From assembly GCA_041645555.1 (NCBI GenBank), contig JBAZPX010000009.1, positions 1-45,349 on the forward strand: a DNA stretch of 45,349 nucleotides. The letters run 5' to 3'. The translations under genes and the position numbers were made by a program. The DNA is from JAQTRU01 sp041645555 (GTDB lineage: Bacteria > Patescibacteriota > Patescibacteriia > Patescibacteriales > JAQTRU01). How positions within the stretch are numbered: position 1 is the first letter of the stretch; every line of letters begins with the position of its first letter. Below the pieces are notes generated by a model, which was given only the letters and a program-made list of their open reading frames with translations, was not told the origin of the DNA and searched no databases. Of this stretch, positions 1 to 8,003 are shown piece after piece.

Positions 1-87
1 ATAAAGCGAGTTGGCTACCAGATTGAAAGATTTGATAAAAACGGTAAATGCGCCAAATGCGGAGGGAATTTAAATATTATAGAATAA
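1..87 (+). CDS. C-terminus of a radical SAM enzyme, probably AmmeMemoRadiSam type (5' part outside window)
   Basis: Frame 1 is open from the left edge to TAA at 85-87, giving 28 residues that begin IKRVGYQIE and end with a CAKCGG zinc-ribbon-like knuckle. The pattern 'IKR-x-GY ... G-KC-x-KCG' resembles the C-terminal tail of the AmmeMemoRadiSam-system radical SAM protein. A MEMO/LigB-fold relative, the usual partner of that enzyme, lies at 6143-6955, which supports the guess. The radical SAM core (CxxxCxxC) is outside the window, so the family call is inference from a short tail. Confidence 0.5.
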   Translation: MKRVGYQIERFDKNGKCAKCGGNLNIIE

Positions 88-117
88 AAAAACGGACGCT
101 ACAAGTGTAACGTCCGT
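82..117 (-). terminator. Rho-independent terminator of the 138-1112 gene
   Basis: The arms ACGGACG (92-98) and CGTCCGT (111-117) pair, with an inner TAC/GTA pair and an AAGT loop. On the minus strand the hairpin is followed by TTTTTTATTC. It lies just downstream of the minus-strand stop codon at 138-140. Confidence 0.85.
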
Positions 118-137
118 CCATTGCGGCCAGTTAGTTT

Positions 138-1112
138 TTAACTGACTCTTCTTCCAGCTTTTTCCTCCCAAAGAAAGCAGAAAAGATACCAGAGTTGGGG
201 AGAGAATTTTGTATCTTCAGCAAAACACTTCATAAAAATACTGCCCGGGTGAAATTGAAGTTTTCCAGGATCGCTTAAACAATCTTTCGCCGACCGCAGG
301 ACTTCGCCGCCATCCTCGCTGCCGTCACTCCACATTTCTTCCGCCAAATAAGGCAGCATTTCGACAAAGACGGCTTCGATAATTCTGTTTACGACTTTCG
401 CTGCCTCGAATTTCCCCAAATAGATCGCGAAAGCTTTGGCCAGATTGCCCAAAAATTCTTTTTCCACTTCTGCCGGTTCTCTGCTCGATTCTTCCGCGAC
501 CTGTCTTATTTCAAGGCCGAAGTAAGGAAAGCGACAAGGGAATTCACCATTAAAAAAAAGGCAATTGACCAGCTCCTTGAAAAACGCATCAATTCTTTTC
601 AAATCGCTGGGGCCGCCGGACTGATTTTCCTCACGGCTCATCCACTCCATTAAATCGAAAAGGAGGGGATGATTACAGTCAACATGGAACGCACGGTCGT
701 GCAGAAACATCGCGGATATTGAAGGGACAACTTTTTGAATAATAACACTGTGGGCTTTATTTGCAACATCCCCAATACCTGCTTTATTTGCCTTAGCGTC
801 GAATCTCGTAAGAACATTAAGGCTGCCCATTTTCATTAAGAACCGGGCCGCTTCCCATTCGGGCGCTTTTCTCCAATCTTCTCCGATGTTGATTTCATGA
901 ATGTGCGTCCCCACTAACTCGGTGGGAAACATAGGTGTTATCCTATTCCCCAAACGATAAATCAGAGATTCAATCTCTCTGATGGGACTCTTAGCTTCCA
1001 TTGCTCTTATCAATCTCGCCTGCAAAACCTCTACCTGACATTCTGCCACACATTGGCCTGCGGCAACGTTTTGAAAGAACTTCTCGATTGTTGCTGTGTC
1101 AGTAGCGTTCAT
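138..1112 (-). CDS. Conserved-looking hypothetical protein, 324 aa
   Basis: I do not recognise this protein. It looks soluble, acidic and largely alpha-helical, with no signal peptide, membrane segment or obvious catalytic motif. The N-terminus (residues 1-55) looks like an amphipathic helical bundle and several cysteines are scattered along the chain. The start is supported by a strong SD (AGGAGGT) about six bases upstream of ATG. The gene stands alone: it has its own extended -10 promoter at 1180-1208, a terminator at 82-117, and runs divergently from clpB. Neighbouring housekeeping genes lack an SD, so it belongs to the SD-bearing class of genes in this window. The coding call is secure; function is unknown. 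Confidence 0.8.
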   Translation of the reverse strand: MNATDTATIEKFFQNVAAGQCVAECQVEVLQARLIRAMEAKSPIREIESLIYRLGNRITPMFPTELVGTHIHEINIGEDWRKAPEWEAARFLMKMGSLNVLTRFDAKANKAGIGDVANKAHSVIIQKVVPSISAMFLHDRAFHVDCNHPLLFDLMEWMSREENQSGGPSDLKRIDAFFKELVNCLFFNGEFPCRFPYFGLEIRQVAEESSREPAEVEKEFLGNLAKAFAIYLGKFEAAKVVNRIIEAVFVEMLPYLAEEMWSDGSEDGGEVLRSAKDCLSDPGKLQFHPGSIFMKCFAEDTKFSPQLWYLFCFLWEEKAGRRVS

Positions 1113-1179
1113 GGCGCTACCTCCTCTTGTTTGGTTGTTAGTATTTCGCCCCCCTCTTTGAGGATGGCTTAGTGCTTAT

Positions 1180-1208
1180 TTATTAGCATTTTAAATAAAA
1201 TCTGTCAA
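1180..1208 (-). promoter_or_regulatory. Promoter of the 138-1112 gene
   Basis: On the minus strand, TTGACA (1203-1208) is followed by a 17-base spacer and TAATAA (1180-1185), with a TGC extended -10. It runs back-to-back with the clpB promoter. Confidence 0.75.
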
Positions 1209-1215
1209 TCATCAC

Positions 1216-1244
1216 TTGACACAAATTTTTTTCTATATTATATT
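1216..1244 (+). promoter_or_regulatory. Sigma-70-type promoter of clpB
   Basis: TTGACA (1216-1221), a 17-base spacer, then TATATT (1239-1244). The predicted start near 1250 falls inside the CIRCE operator, so bound HrcA would block initiation. Confidence 0.8.
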
Positions 1245-1248
1245 AAAA

Positions 1249-1275
1249 TTAGCACTCCAAAGAAGAGAGTGCTAA
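1249..1275 (+). promoter_or_regulatory. CIRCE operator (HrcA binding site)
   Basis: A perfect CIRCE inverted repeat: TTAGCACTC, nine bases, then GAGTGCTAA. CIRCE is the operator of the heat-shock repressor HrcA. It overlaps the predicted clpB transcription start, so clpB should be repressed at normal temperature and induced by heat or protein damage. hrcA itself is not in the window. Confidence 0.95.
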
Positions 1276-1323
1276 AAAGTCTTATACTTTTTTATATTAT
1301 TTTATTATTTTATTTTTAAATAT

Positions 1324-3966
1324 ATGTTCAATAAATTCACGAATAAATCTCAAGAAGCGATTATTAACGCGCAAATTATCGCCCAGGATAACGGCCAGCA
1401 GCATATTGAAGCCTTGCATGTCCTCGCTTCCCTTTTGGACCAGTCGGAAAGCTTAGTCCGGCCGGTTTTTGAAAAAATGAAAATTGACGCCGATATGGTG
1501 GAAAAGCGTACTCTAGAAGGGATTGAAAATCTTCCCAAGGTAAGAACTTTTCCTTCTGATAACGTCGGCATGGTTCAGGGCACGGGCGAAGTAGCTATGC
1601 TTTTAGAAAGAGCCAAGAAAGAAGCAGACAAAATGGGAGACGAGTATGTTTCAACCGAACATATCTTGCTCGCTTTAGTCGGGATAAAATCAAAAGCCCA
1701 GGAACTTTTAATAAATTTCGGGGTTGAGTACGCCGAGGTTTTAAAAATCCTGTCGCAATTGCGCGGCTCGCAAACCATTACTGACCCGGAACCGGAATCA
1801 AAATTCCGCGTCCTGGAAAGATACACGGTTAACTTAACCGATCTGGCCCGCAAAGAAAAATTAGATCCGGTTATCGGCCGGGACGAAGAAATCCGCCGAA
1901 TTATGCAGGTGTTATTGCGCCGAACAAAAAATAACCCGGTTTTAATCGGAGAAGCCGGAACCGGCAAAACCGCGATCGTGGAAGGACTGGCGCAAAGGAT
2001 TATTTCGGGCGACGTTCCGGATAATTTAAAGAATAAGGAAATCGTCAGCTTGGACCTTGGTTCCTTGGTCGCCGGTTCAAAATTCCGGGGCGAATTTGAA
2101 GACCGCTTAAAAGCAGTCTTAAAAGAAATAAAATCCCAAGGCGGAAAAATTATCCTTTTTATTGACGAACTCCATACTCTTGTCGGCACCGGCGCTTCTG
2201 AAGGCGCCATGGACGCTTCTAATATGCTAAAACCGGCTTTAGCCCGGGGGGAACTCCGCACCGTCGGCGCCACTACCACTAAAGAATACCAAAAATATAT
2301 TGAAAAAGACGCGGCTTTAGAACGAAGATTTCAGCCGATTTACGTAGCGGAGCCAAGCATTGAAGATACTATCTCAATCCTGCGCGGCATAAAGGAAAAA
2401 TACGAAGTCCATCACGGCGTCCGCATTACGGACGACGCTTTAATCGCGGCCGCCAAACTTTCCGCCCGCTATATTACGGACCGGTTTCTGCCGGACAAAG
2501 CCGTGGATTTAATGGACGAAGCCACTTCTTCTTTGCGCATGGAAATTGATTCTATGCCGGAAGAGCTGGACGGCTTAAAAAGAGAAATAAAGCGCCTGGA
2601 AATCGCCAAGGCCGGATTAAAAACCAACAGAGAAGGCGCTCCGGAATCAGGTAAATTAAAAACTATAAATAAAGAACTGGCCCAGCTTAAAGAAAAAGCC
2701 AACCAGCTGGAACTGCATTGGCGAAATGAGAAAGCCATAATTTCCAAAATCCGGGAATCAAAAAGAAAAATTGACGAATTAAAATCCCAGGCCGAAATTA
2801 TTGAGCGCAAAGGCGACGACTTAACCCGCGTGGCGGAAATCCGCTATAGCTTAATCCCCGACCTGGAAAAAGAAGTAAAAAATCAGGAAGAAGAACTGGG
2901 AAGAATCCAAAAAAAGGGCCAGCATATTTTAAAAGAAGAAGTTGATGAGGAGGACATTGCCAAGGTTGTTTCCCGCTGGACCGGCGTTCCGGTTTCAAAA
3001 ATGCTGGAAAGCGAAATAAAAAAATTAGGCCAGGCCGAGGAAGAGCTTAAAAAATCCGTGGTCGGGCAGGACCAGGCGATTAAATCCGTGGCTAACGCTA
3101 TCCGCCGTTCCCGCGCCGGAATCAGCGAAGAAAAAAAGCCGATCGGCTCGTTCCTTTTTGTCGGTCCGACTGGCGTCGGTAAAACCGAACTGGCTAAATC
3201 TCTGGCTAAGTTTATGTTTAATGATGAAAACTCTTTGTTGCGCCTGGATATGAGCGAATTTATGGAAAAGCACAGTGTGGCCAAAATTATTGGCTCCCCT
3301 CCCGGCTATGTCGGCTATGAAGAAGGCGGGCAATTGACGGAAAGAATCCGACACCGCCCTTATAGCGTAATTCTTTTTGATGAAATAGAAAAAGCCCATC
3401 CGGAAATGTTTAATATCCTCTTGCAGATTTTAGATGACGGCCGCCTGACTGACTCAAAAGGCCGGGTCGTTAATTTTAAGAATACCATTATTATCATGAC
3501 CTCTAATTTGGGCAATGAAGTAATCAAGCAATACTCCATCGGCTTCCATGACAACGGCAATGAAAAAGAAACCCGGGATACCCGCGCCGAGGAAATGAAA
3601 GAAAAAATAGATAAAATCCTTAAAGAAAATTTTAAACTGGAATTCCTAAACCGAATTGATGAAATCGTGGTCTTTAAGAGCCTGGATAAAGAAGCTCTAG
3701 AAAAAATCGTTGATTTAGAACTGGACAGAGTTGAGAAAAGATTAAAAAACAAAGAAATCAGCTTAAAGATAAGCCCGAAAGTAAAAAAGATGCTGGCGGA
3801 AAAGGGTTATGACATAACTTTTGGCGCCCGGCCATTAAAACGCATAATCCAAAATATGATTTTGGACGAGCTGGCTTTAGAAATTATTGAAGGAAAAATT
3901 AAGGGCGGAGATGATGTCTTAATTGATTTGGGAATAAAGGACAAGGTGATGATGAAAGTTAATTAA
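1324..3966 (+). CDS. clpB: ATP-dependent disaggregase ClpB
   Basis: ClpB is a hexameric AAA+ chaperone that pulls polypeptides out of aggregates, together with DnaK. Domains in order: two Clp-N repeats (about residues 5-145), AAA-1 with Walker A GEAGTGKT (209-216) and Walker B LFIDE (278-282), a coiled-coil middle domain (about 410-545), and AAA-2 with Walker A GPTGVGKT (about 614-621) and Walker B ILFDE. The 880-aa length and the middle domain favour ClpB over the protease-linked ClpC. The start ATG follows an AT-rich stretch without an SD, as in most conserved genes here. It is monocistronic, with a CIRCE operator upstream and a hairpin terminator downstream. Confidence 0.97.
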   Translation: MFNKFTNKSQEAIINAQIIAQDNGQQHIEALHVLASLLDQSESLVRPVFEKMKIDADMVEKRTLEGIENLPKVRTFPSDNVGMVQGTGEVAMLLERAKKEADKMGDEYVSTEHILLALVGIKSKAQELLINFGVEYAEVLKILSQLRGSQTITDPEPESKFRVLERYTVNLTDLARKEKLDPVIGRDEEIRRIMQVLLRRTKNNPVLIGEAGTGKTAIVEGLAQRIISGDVPDNLKNKEIVSLDLGSLVAGSKFRGEFEDRLKAVLKEIKSQGGKIILFIDELHTLVGTGASEGAMDASNMLKPALARGELRTVGATTTKEYQKYIEKDAALERRFQPIYVAEPSIEDTISILRGIKEKYEVHHGVRITDDALIAAAKLSARYITDRFLPDKAVDLMDEATSSLRMEIDSMPEELDGLKREIKRLEIAKAGLKTNREGAPESGKLKTINKELAQLKEKANQLELHWRNEKAIISKIRESKRKIDELKSQAEIIERKGDDLTRVAEIRYSLIPDLEKEVKNQEEELGRIQKKGQHILKEEVDEEDIAKVVSRWTGVPVSKMLESEIKKLGQAEEELKKSVVGQDQAIKSVANAIRRSRAGISEEKKPIGSFLFVGPTGVGKTELAKSLAKFMFNDENSLLRLDMSEFMEKHSVAKIIGSPPGYVGYEEGGQLTERIRHRPYSVILFDEIEKAHPEMFNILLQILDDGRLTDSKGRVVNFKNTIIIMTSNLGNEVIKQYSIGFHDNGNEKETRDTRAEEMKEKIDKILKENFKLEFLNRIDEIVVFKSLDKEALEKIVDLELDRVEKRLKNKEISLKISPKVKKMLAEKGYDITFGARPLKRIIQNMILDELALEIIEGKIKGGDDVLIDLGIKDKVMMKVN

Positions 3967-3996
3967 AATAATATAAAAATAAAATAACAAAATAAT

Positions 3997-4032
3997 AAAA
4001 AATTGCCCCATATAATTACGGAACAATTTTTT
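3997..4032 (+). terminator. Terminator of clpB
   Basis: AAAAAATTG (3997-4005) pairs with CAATTTTTT (4024-4032); a CC/GG pair lies inside. It is 30 bases past the clpB stop. Confidence 0.65.
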
Positions 4033-4045
4033 ATTTATAGCAAGA

Positions 4046-4074
4046 TTGACAAAAATGAATAAATAGTTTATGAT
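4046..4074 (+). promoter_or_regulatory. Promoter of the receiver-domain gene
   Basis: TTGACA (4046-4051), a 17-base spacer, then TATGAT (4069-4074). It is followed by a leader of about 60 bases ending in a GGGGAGGAA SD. Confidence 0.75.
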
Positions 4075-4140
4075 AATCCAACGATCTTTCAACTATGCCA
4101 CTACGTCTCTAACGCTTTATACTTAGGGGAGGAACAAGAA

Positions 4141-4515
4141 ATGAGACAGATTATTATCGTAGATGATGAAGAAGATGTGAGAAAAATACTCACCAGAATG
4201 ATTCTCAAAACACTACTGGTGGCAGAAAGCGATACCCTTTCTTTCGAAAGATTTGAGAGATCGGACGAGGCCTGGGACCGTATCTCCAAACTGCCGGAGA
4301 AGCCGGATATCGTGTTTTCCAGCGTTGATATGGATGGACAAAGCATAATGAACGGCCTGGATCTTTTGGCGGCAACAAAAGGAAAATTCCCTGACGTTAT
4401 TTTCGTCAGCACGTCAGGAACCCCTTCTTACCGGGGAGAAGCGATCGAAAAAGGAGCGGATCATTTCCTGGCCAAGCCGTTATCCCAAGCGGACATCGAA
4501 AAAATATTCGCGTGA
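4141..4515 (+). CDS. Stand-alone receiver-like domain without the phospho-acceptor Asp
   Basis: This 124-aa protein has the CheY/receiver fold pattern: beta-1 ending in acidic D8-D9, a switch serine/threonine region (VSTSG, 89-93) and the conserved lysine in AKP (K112). The segment that should carry the acceptor aspartate reads DIVFSSVDM (56-64), which places Ser61 at the acceptor position; D63 is two residues off. It is therefore probably a pseudo-receiver that acts by protein contact, or uses D63 in a shifted register. No output domain or histidine kinase is adjacent. The SD is strong (GGGGAGGAA), and promoter and terminator are its own. Confidence 0.8.
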   Translation: MRQIIIVDDEEDVRKILTRMILKTLLVAESDTLSFERFERSDEAWDRISKLPEKPDIVFSSVDMDGQSIMNGLDLLAATKGKFPDVIFVSTSGTPSYRGEAIEKGADHFLAKPLSQADIEKIFA

Positions 4516-4542
4516 AACATCGCAGAGTAATAAAAATGAGAG

Positions 4543-4575
4543 GCCCCGAGCTGGAAGCAGTCCGGGGCTTTTTTC
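4543..4575 (+). terminator. Terminator of the receiver-domain gene
   Basis: The GC-rich arms GCCCCG (4543-4548) and CGGGGC (4563-4568) are followed by TTTTTTC. Confidence 0.9.
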
Positions 4576-4626
4576 TTTTCTGCAATTCAATCTGAATGCC
4601 ATATTTGTAGTATTTGTAGCTGTAAT

Positions 4627-4655
4627 TTGTCTTAAACCCAAACGTATATTATAAT
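4627..4655 (+). promoter_or_regulatory. Promoter upstream of the 4699 gene
   Basis: TTGTCT (4627-4632), a 17-base spacer, then a perfect TATAAT (4650-4655). Confidence 0.7.
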
Positions 4656-4698
4656 ATAGTTACAAGTTATAAATTTCTTACGAATAATCTAAAAAATC

Positions 4699-6099
4699 AT
4701 GAAAAATAATAAGATTAGGCTATTTTTTGTTTTGTCTTTTATCCTTTGCCTTTTGCTTACTGCCAAAGTTTCTTTAGCCGAAGATAATTTCAATCCTAAT
4801 TATATAATCGGCGACTCGGAAATCCTTGATTATACGGCTATGGACCTTGAGGATATAAAACAATTCTTAAGGGACAGGGGCGGATATCTGGCTAATTACT
4901 CCTGCGCCAACCCGGACGGAAAGACTATGACAGCCGCGGAAATAATTTACGACCGGGCCGTAACTAATTTAGTCAACCCAAAATTTTTATTAGTCCTCCT
5001 GCAGAAAGAGCAGAGTCTAATTGAAGACACCTCGCCGAAGCAAAGCCAGCTAGACTGGGCAGCTGGGTATGGCTGCCCGGACGGAGGCGGCTGCAATTCG
5101 CGCTGGCAGGGATTCTGGAAGCAGGTCAATAGCGCTTCTCTCCAATTCCGCGATTATATGGATAACCCCCGTCTTTACACTTTTAAAGCCGGGGAAACTT
5201 ACACTTTTACCAATCCCTATTCCACGACTTCAACCGGCACCACAATCGTTACCCCGTACAATAAAGCTACAGCTGCCCTTTATAATTACACGCCTCATGT
5301 CTATAATGGCAATTTCAATTTTTACAATATCTGGCAAAGGTATTTTACGCGTGAATATTACGACGGCGCTCTATTGCAGGCCGAAGGCGAATCCGGCGTT
5401 TGGTTGATCCAGAACGGCAAAAAACGGCCGTTTCTGACTAAAGCCGCTTTGACCTCAAGGTTTGACCCAAATAAAGTAATTGTCGTCAATAAATCCGATC
5501 TGGACAAATACCCGACCGGCGCCTCAATTAAATTTCAAAATTATTCTTTAGTCCGCTCTCCGCGCGGAACTGTCTTCTTACTGGTAGACGATAAACGGCA
5601 CGGTTTTGCCTCCACCGAAGCTTTCCGAAAAATCGGTTATAATCCGGAAGAAATTATGGATGCCGGCTGGGAGGATATAAATTCCTACCTTGAAGGAAAA
5701 CCCCTCACCGCCACTTCCACCTACCCGGCCGGAGCCCTGCTGCAGGATAAAAAAACCGGCGGAATTTACTGGGTCTATGAAGGCACGAAAGCGCCTGTCT
5801 GGGACGCAACTTTCTTAAAAACTAAATTTAAGGGCAAAAAAATAATCCCGGTGACGGGAAAAGAGCTGGCTGATTATGCAACAATCAACCCGGTTTTATT
5901 CGGCGACGGAGAATTGGTAAAATCAACGAACTCACAAGCAGTTTATTTAATCGCCGACGGCCAAAAAAGGTCTTTTGCTTCCGGGAAAGCTTTTGAAGAC
6001 CTCGGATACAAATGGACCAATATTATAACCATTTCTCCAAAAATACTTTACTTCTACCCCGAAGGAGCGCCCATAACCGAAGCGACTAATAAAGAATAA
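4699..6099 (+). CDS. Secreted muramidase-like protein with three C-terminal repeats
   Basis: This is a 466-aa exported protein. Residues 1-27 form a signal peptide (hydrophobic core FFVLSFILCLLL, cleavage near SLA). The next ~180 residues resemble a lysozyme/transglycosylase-type domain: NPKFLLVLLQKEQSL has the hydrophobic helix ending in a candidate catalytic Glu, followed by a Cys-containing loop (YGCPDGGGC). From about residue 225 come three repeats of roughly 60-70 residues with the core V(W/F/Y)L-I-x-(D/N)G-x-KR-x-F, each followed by a 'kIGY' or similar segment; this repeat type is familiar in CPR secreted proteins. The likely role is cell-wall remodelling at the surface. Enzymatic activity is inferred, not shown. 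No SD is present. Confidence 0.7.
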   Translation: MKNNKIRLFFVLSFILCLLLTAKVSLAEDNFNPNYIIGDSEILDYTAMDLEDIKQFLRDRGGYLANYSCANPDGKTMTAAEIIYDRAVTNLVNPKFLLVLLQKEQSLIEDTSPKQSQLDWAAGYGCPDGGGCNSRWQGFWKQVNSASLQFRDYMDNPRLYTFKAGETYTFTNPYSTTSTGTTIVTPYNKATAALYNYTPHVYNGNFNFYNIWQRYFTREYYDGALLQAEGESGVWLIQNGKKRPFLTKAALTSRFDPNKVIVVNKSDLDKYPTGASIKFQNYSLVRSPRGTVFLLVDDKRHGFASTEAFRKIGYNPEEIMDAGWEDINSYLEGKPLTATSTYPAGALLQDKKTGGIYWVYEGTKAPVWDATFLKTKFKGKKIIPVTGKELADYATINPVLFGDGELVKSTNSQAVYLIADGQKRSFASGKAFEDLGYKWTNIITISPKILYFYPEGAPITEATNKE

Positions 6100-6142
6100 G
6101 CTTAGAAGATTATTTTTTATCTTTTATTTTTTATTTAAATGT

Positions 6143-6955
6143 ATGTCTCTCGTCTTTTCCGCCATCACTCCCCATCCGCCGATTCTTATACCGGCTATCG
6201 GCAAAGACAACTTAAATGAATTGAAAAATACCAGCCAAGCCTACAAAGAGCTGGAAGAAAGTCTTTACGCCCGCGAAGTGGAGACAATAATCATTATCTC
6301 TCCCCATGGCCTTATTTCGCCCAGCTCTTTTACTATGAATTTAAGCCCGGAATTTACCATCAGTTTTGAAGACTTCGGCGATTTAGTTACGAAAATGAAA
6401 CTGCCGGGCGATGTCGGCCTGGCTTATAAAATCAGAGAAAGTTTAGAAACTAAAGCCCCCCTACAGCTAATAAGCGAACCGAATCTCGACCATGGCAGCG
6501 GCGTTCCTCTTTATCTCTTAGCCCAGAATTTAAGAAGCGCTAATTTTCAAAGAAAGCAGACGAAAATCATTCCTCTCTATTACTGCGGCCTCGACTTAAA
6601 AGCCCATTTCCAATTCGGGCAGCTTCTTAAAAAAGAGCTGGTCGCCAGCAAGAACCGGGTCGGAGTAATCGCTTCTGGGGACCTTTCGCATCGCTTGACA
6701 AAAGACGCTCCAGCCGGCTATTCCCGCCAAGGCGCTAAATTTGACAAAAAACTTATTGAATACCTGAAAAATAAAAAAACATCGGAAATTTTCAAAATGG
6801 ATGAAAAATTAATTTCCGATGCCGGCGAATGCGGCCTTAAATCAATCGCTATCCTTTTGGGAATTCTGGAAGGGATAAAATACGAACCACAAATTTTATC
6901 TTACGAAGGGCCTTTCGGGGTCGGCTATCTAACCGCCGAATTTATTTTTGATTAA
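6143..6955 (+). CDS. MEMO / LigB-fold protein (AmmeMemoRadiSam system protein B-like)
   Basis: A 270-aa protein of the class III extradiol-dioxygenase superfamily, MEMO-like branch. Visible motifs are TPHPPIL with H11 near the N-terminus, ISPHG with H55, LDHGSGVPLYLL in the middle and ASGDLSHRL near residue 190; these histidines match the metal-site positions of the family. MEMO proteins commonly sit with an AMMECR1-domain protein and a radical SAM enzyme; a probable radical SAM tail lies at 1-87. The substrate is unknown, and a true ring-cleaving dioxygenase cannot be excluded. It follows the 4699 gene by 43 bases with no clear terminator and no SD, so it may be cotranscribed. Confidence 0.8.
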   Translation: MSLVFSAITPHPPILIPAIGKDNLNELKNTSQAYKELEESLYAREVETIIIISPHGLISPSSFTMNLSPEFTISFEDFGDLVTKMKLPGDVGLAYKIRESLETKAPLQLISEPNLDHGSGVPLYLLAQNLRSANFQRKQTKIIPLYYCGLDLKAHFQFGQLLKKELVASKNRVGVIASGDLSHRLTKDAPAGYSRQGAKFDKKLIEYLKNKKTSEIFKMDEKLISDAGECGLKSIAILLGILEGIKYEPQILSYEGPFGVGYLTAEFIFD

Positions 6956-6958
6956 ATT

Positions 6959-7231
6959 TTATTTCTGGCTAATTAGCTTAAAAAAATATTTCCATTTCTG
7001 CCCGCTGCGGCAAAGTTCTTTCGTCTCATTTAAGCATCCCTCAATATAAGATTTCGGATTTTCTTTGCAAACCTTAAAAACCGCGCTCCGCTTAAAATTT
7101 GGAACTCCCAATTCGTTTATTATCCGCAAAGCAAAATCTTGCCACTCATAAGCCGGTGGCTTTATTTTTGGGGAGGCATTCTTCTTTTTAAAAATTTCCC
7201 CTAATTGTTCAAACCCTTTGTCTTCTGGCAT
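6959..7231 (-). CDS. Small hypothetical protein, 90 aa, possibly leaderless
   Basis: Not recognised. The protein is basic and helical, with three cysteines in its C-terminal half and a WKYFFKL tail; it ends four bases from the convergent MEMO gene. On the minus strand TATAAT lies only six bases before the ATG, so the transcript could begin at or next to the start codon. There is no SD. The composition (many K, E and aromatics in a helical pattern) favours a real gene, and no competing reading frame covers it. Confidence 0.6.
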   Translation of the reverse strand: MPEDKGFEQLGEIFKKKNASPKIKPPAYEWQDFALRIINELGVPNFKRSAVFKVCKENPKSYIEGCLNETKELCRSGQKWKYFFKLISQK

Positions 7232-7261
7232 GTCCTTATTATACCAATTTTATCTGCCAAT

Positions 7262-7301
7262 GAAAAACGGCTTCAGTGAAAAATCGCTGAAGCCGTTATT
7301 T
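7262..7301 (-). terminator. Terminator of the 7310-7912 gene, bidirectional in form
   Basis: AACGGCTTCAG (7266-7276) and CTGAAGCCGTT (7287-7297) pair perfectly, with A/T runs on both sides. Confidence 0.85.
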
Positions 7302-7309
7302 TTCCCGGT

Positions 7310-7912
7310 TCAGGAAAACATTAAAACTTTATCTTTCGGAATATACAGCACCAACGGAAACTCAGAAGCGACGGGATGCCGATTCCGGGCGGAAAAAATT
7401 CCTGGCACAATCCCGCTGTTGGGTGTTTCTATTTCCCAGCGGTAAAGATTCTTTTCGGGATATCTTTCGTTAAAGGGTATTTTTCCTTCCCGTCTTAATC
7501 TTTCCGCGGAATTAGTGGAAAAATAAATTCCGTTCCTGCTAAAAATCCTGAACCCTTCAACCACAACGGAAATTTGCGACCATTCCCTGTCCTCTGAAAC
7601 GAGCTCAATTATTTTACCAACTACAAACTCTGATTTACCTGGCCTCCCCATCAGTCTGGAAATAAATCCGGATTCAATAAAAGCCGTCCTAACTTCAGGC
7701 CCGCACATTCTTTCAGTTATAATTCTTTCACCCAAATGCGTTTTAACCATCGCATCTGTATAAAAAATTACAAGCCCGGCTTTATTTCTTTTATTCTCAC
7801 TTTCTTGAAGCCTGGCTAAAGCTTCTTCGATATCCAAAGCAATTCCCAAATTCACCATTACTCTGGCTTGTTCCCTTCTCGCTTCAAATTCCGCTACGGT
7901 TATTTTTGGCAT
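7310..7912 (-). CDS. Hypothetical protein, 200 aa
   Basis: Not recognised. The frame stays open further upstream, but that extension would run through the def gene. The ATG at 7912 (MPKITVAEFE) has a GAGGGGGTGG SD just upstream and is the sensible start. The N-terminal 45 residues look like a helical segment (VAEFEARREQARVMV); the rest is mixed alpha/beta without recognised motifs. It is monocistronic with its own promoter (7973-8001) and terminator (7262-7301), and is divergent from def. Confidence 0.75.
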   Translation of the reverse strand: MPKITVAEFEARREQARVMVNLGIALDIEEALARLQESENKRNKAGLVIFYTDAMVKTHLGERIITERMCGPEVRTAFIESGFISRLMGRPGKSEFVVGKIIELVSEDREWSQISVVVEGFRIFSRNGIYFSTNSAERLRREGKIPFNERYPEKNLYRWEIETPNSGIVPGIFSARNRHPVASEFPLVLYIPKDKVLMFS

Positions 7913-7972
7913 GATCCACCCCCTCTCTTTCGCGGAAATATTGCCATTCTTCTTCAAATGAGCTAATATAAA

Positions 7973-8001
7973 ATTAAAGCATAAATTTTTATTTGAGTCA
8001 A
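7973..8001 (-). promoter_or_regulatory. Promoter of the 7310-7912 gene
   Basis: On the minus strand, TTGACT (7996-8001) is followed by a 17-base spacer and TTTAAT (7973-7978) with an upstream TG. The -35 ends two bases from the def start codon. Confidence 0.65.
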
Positions 8002-8003
8002 CT

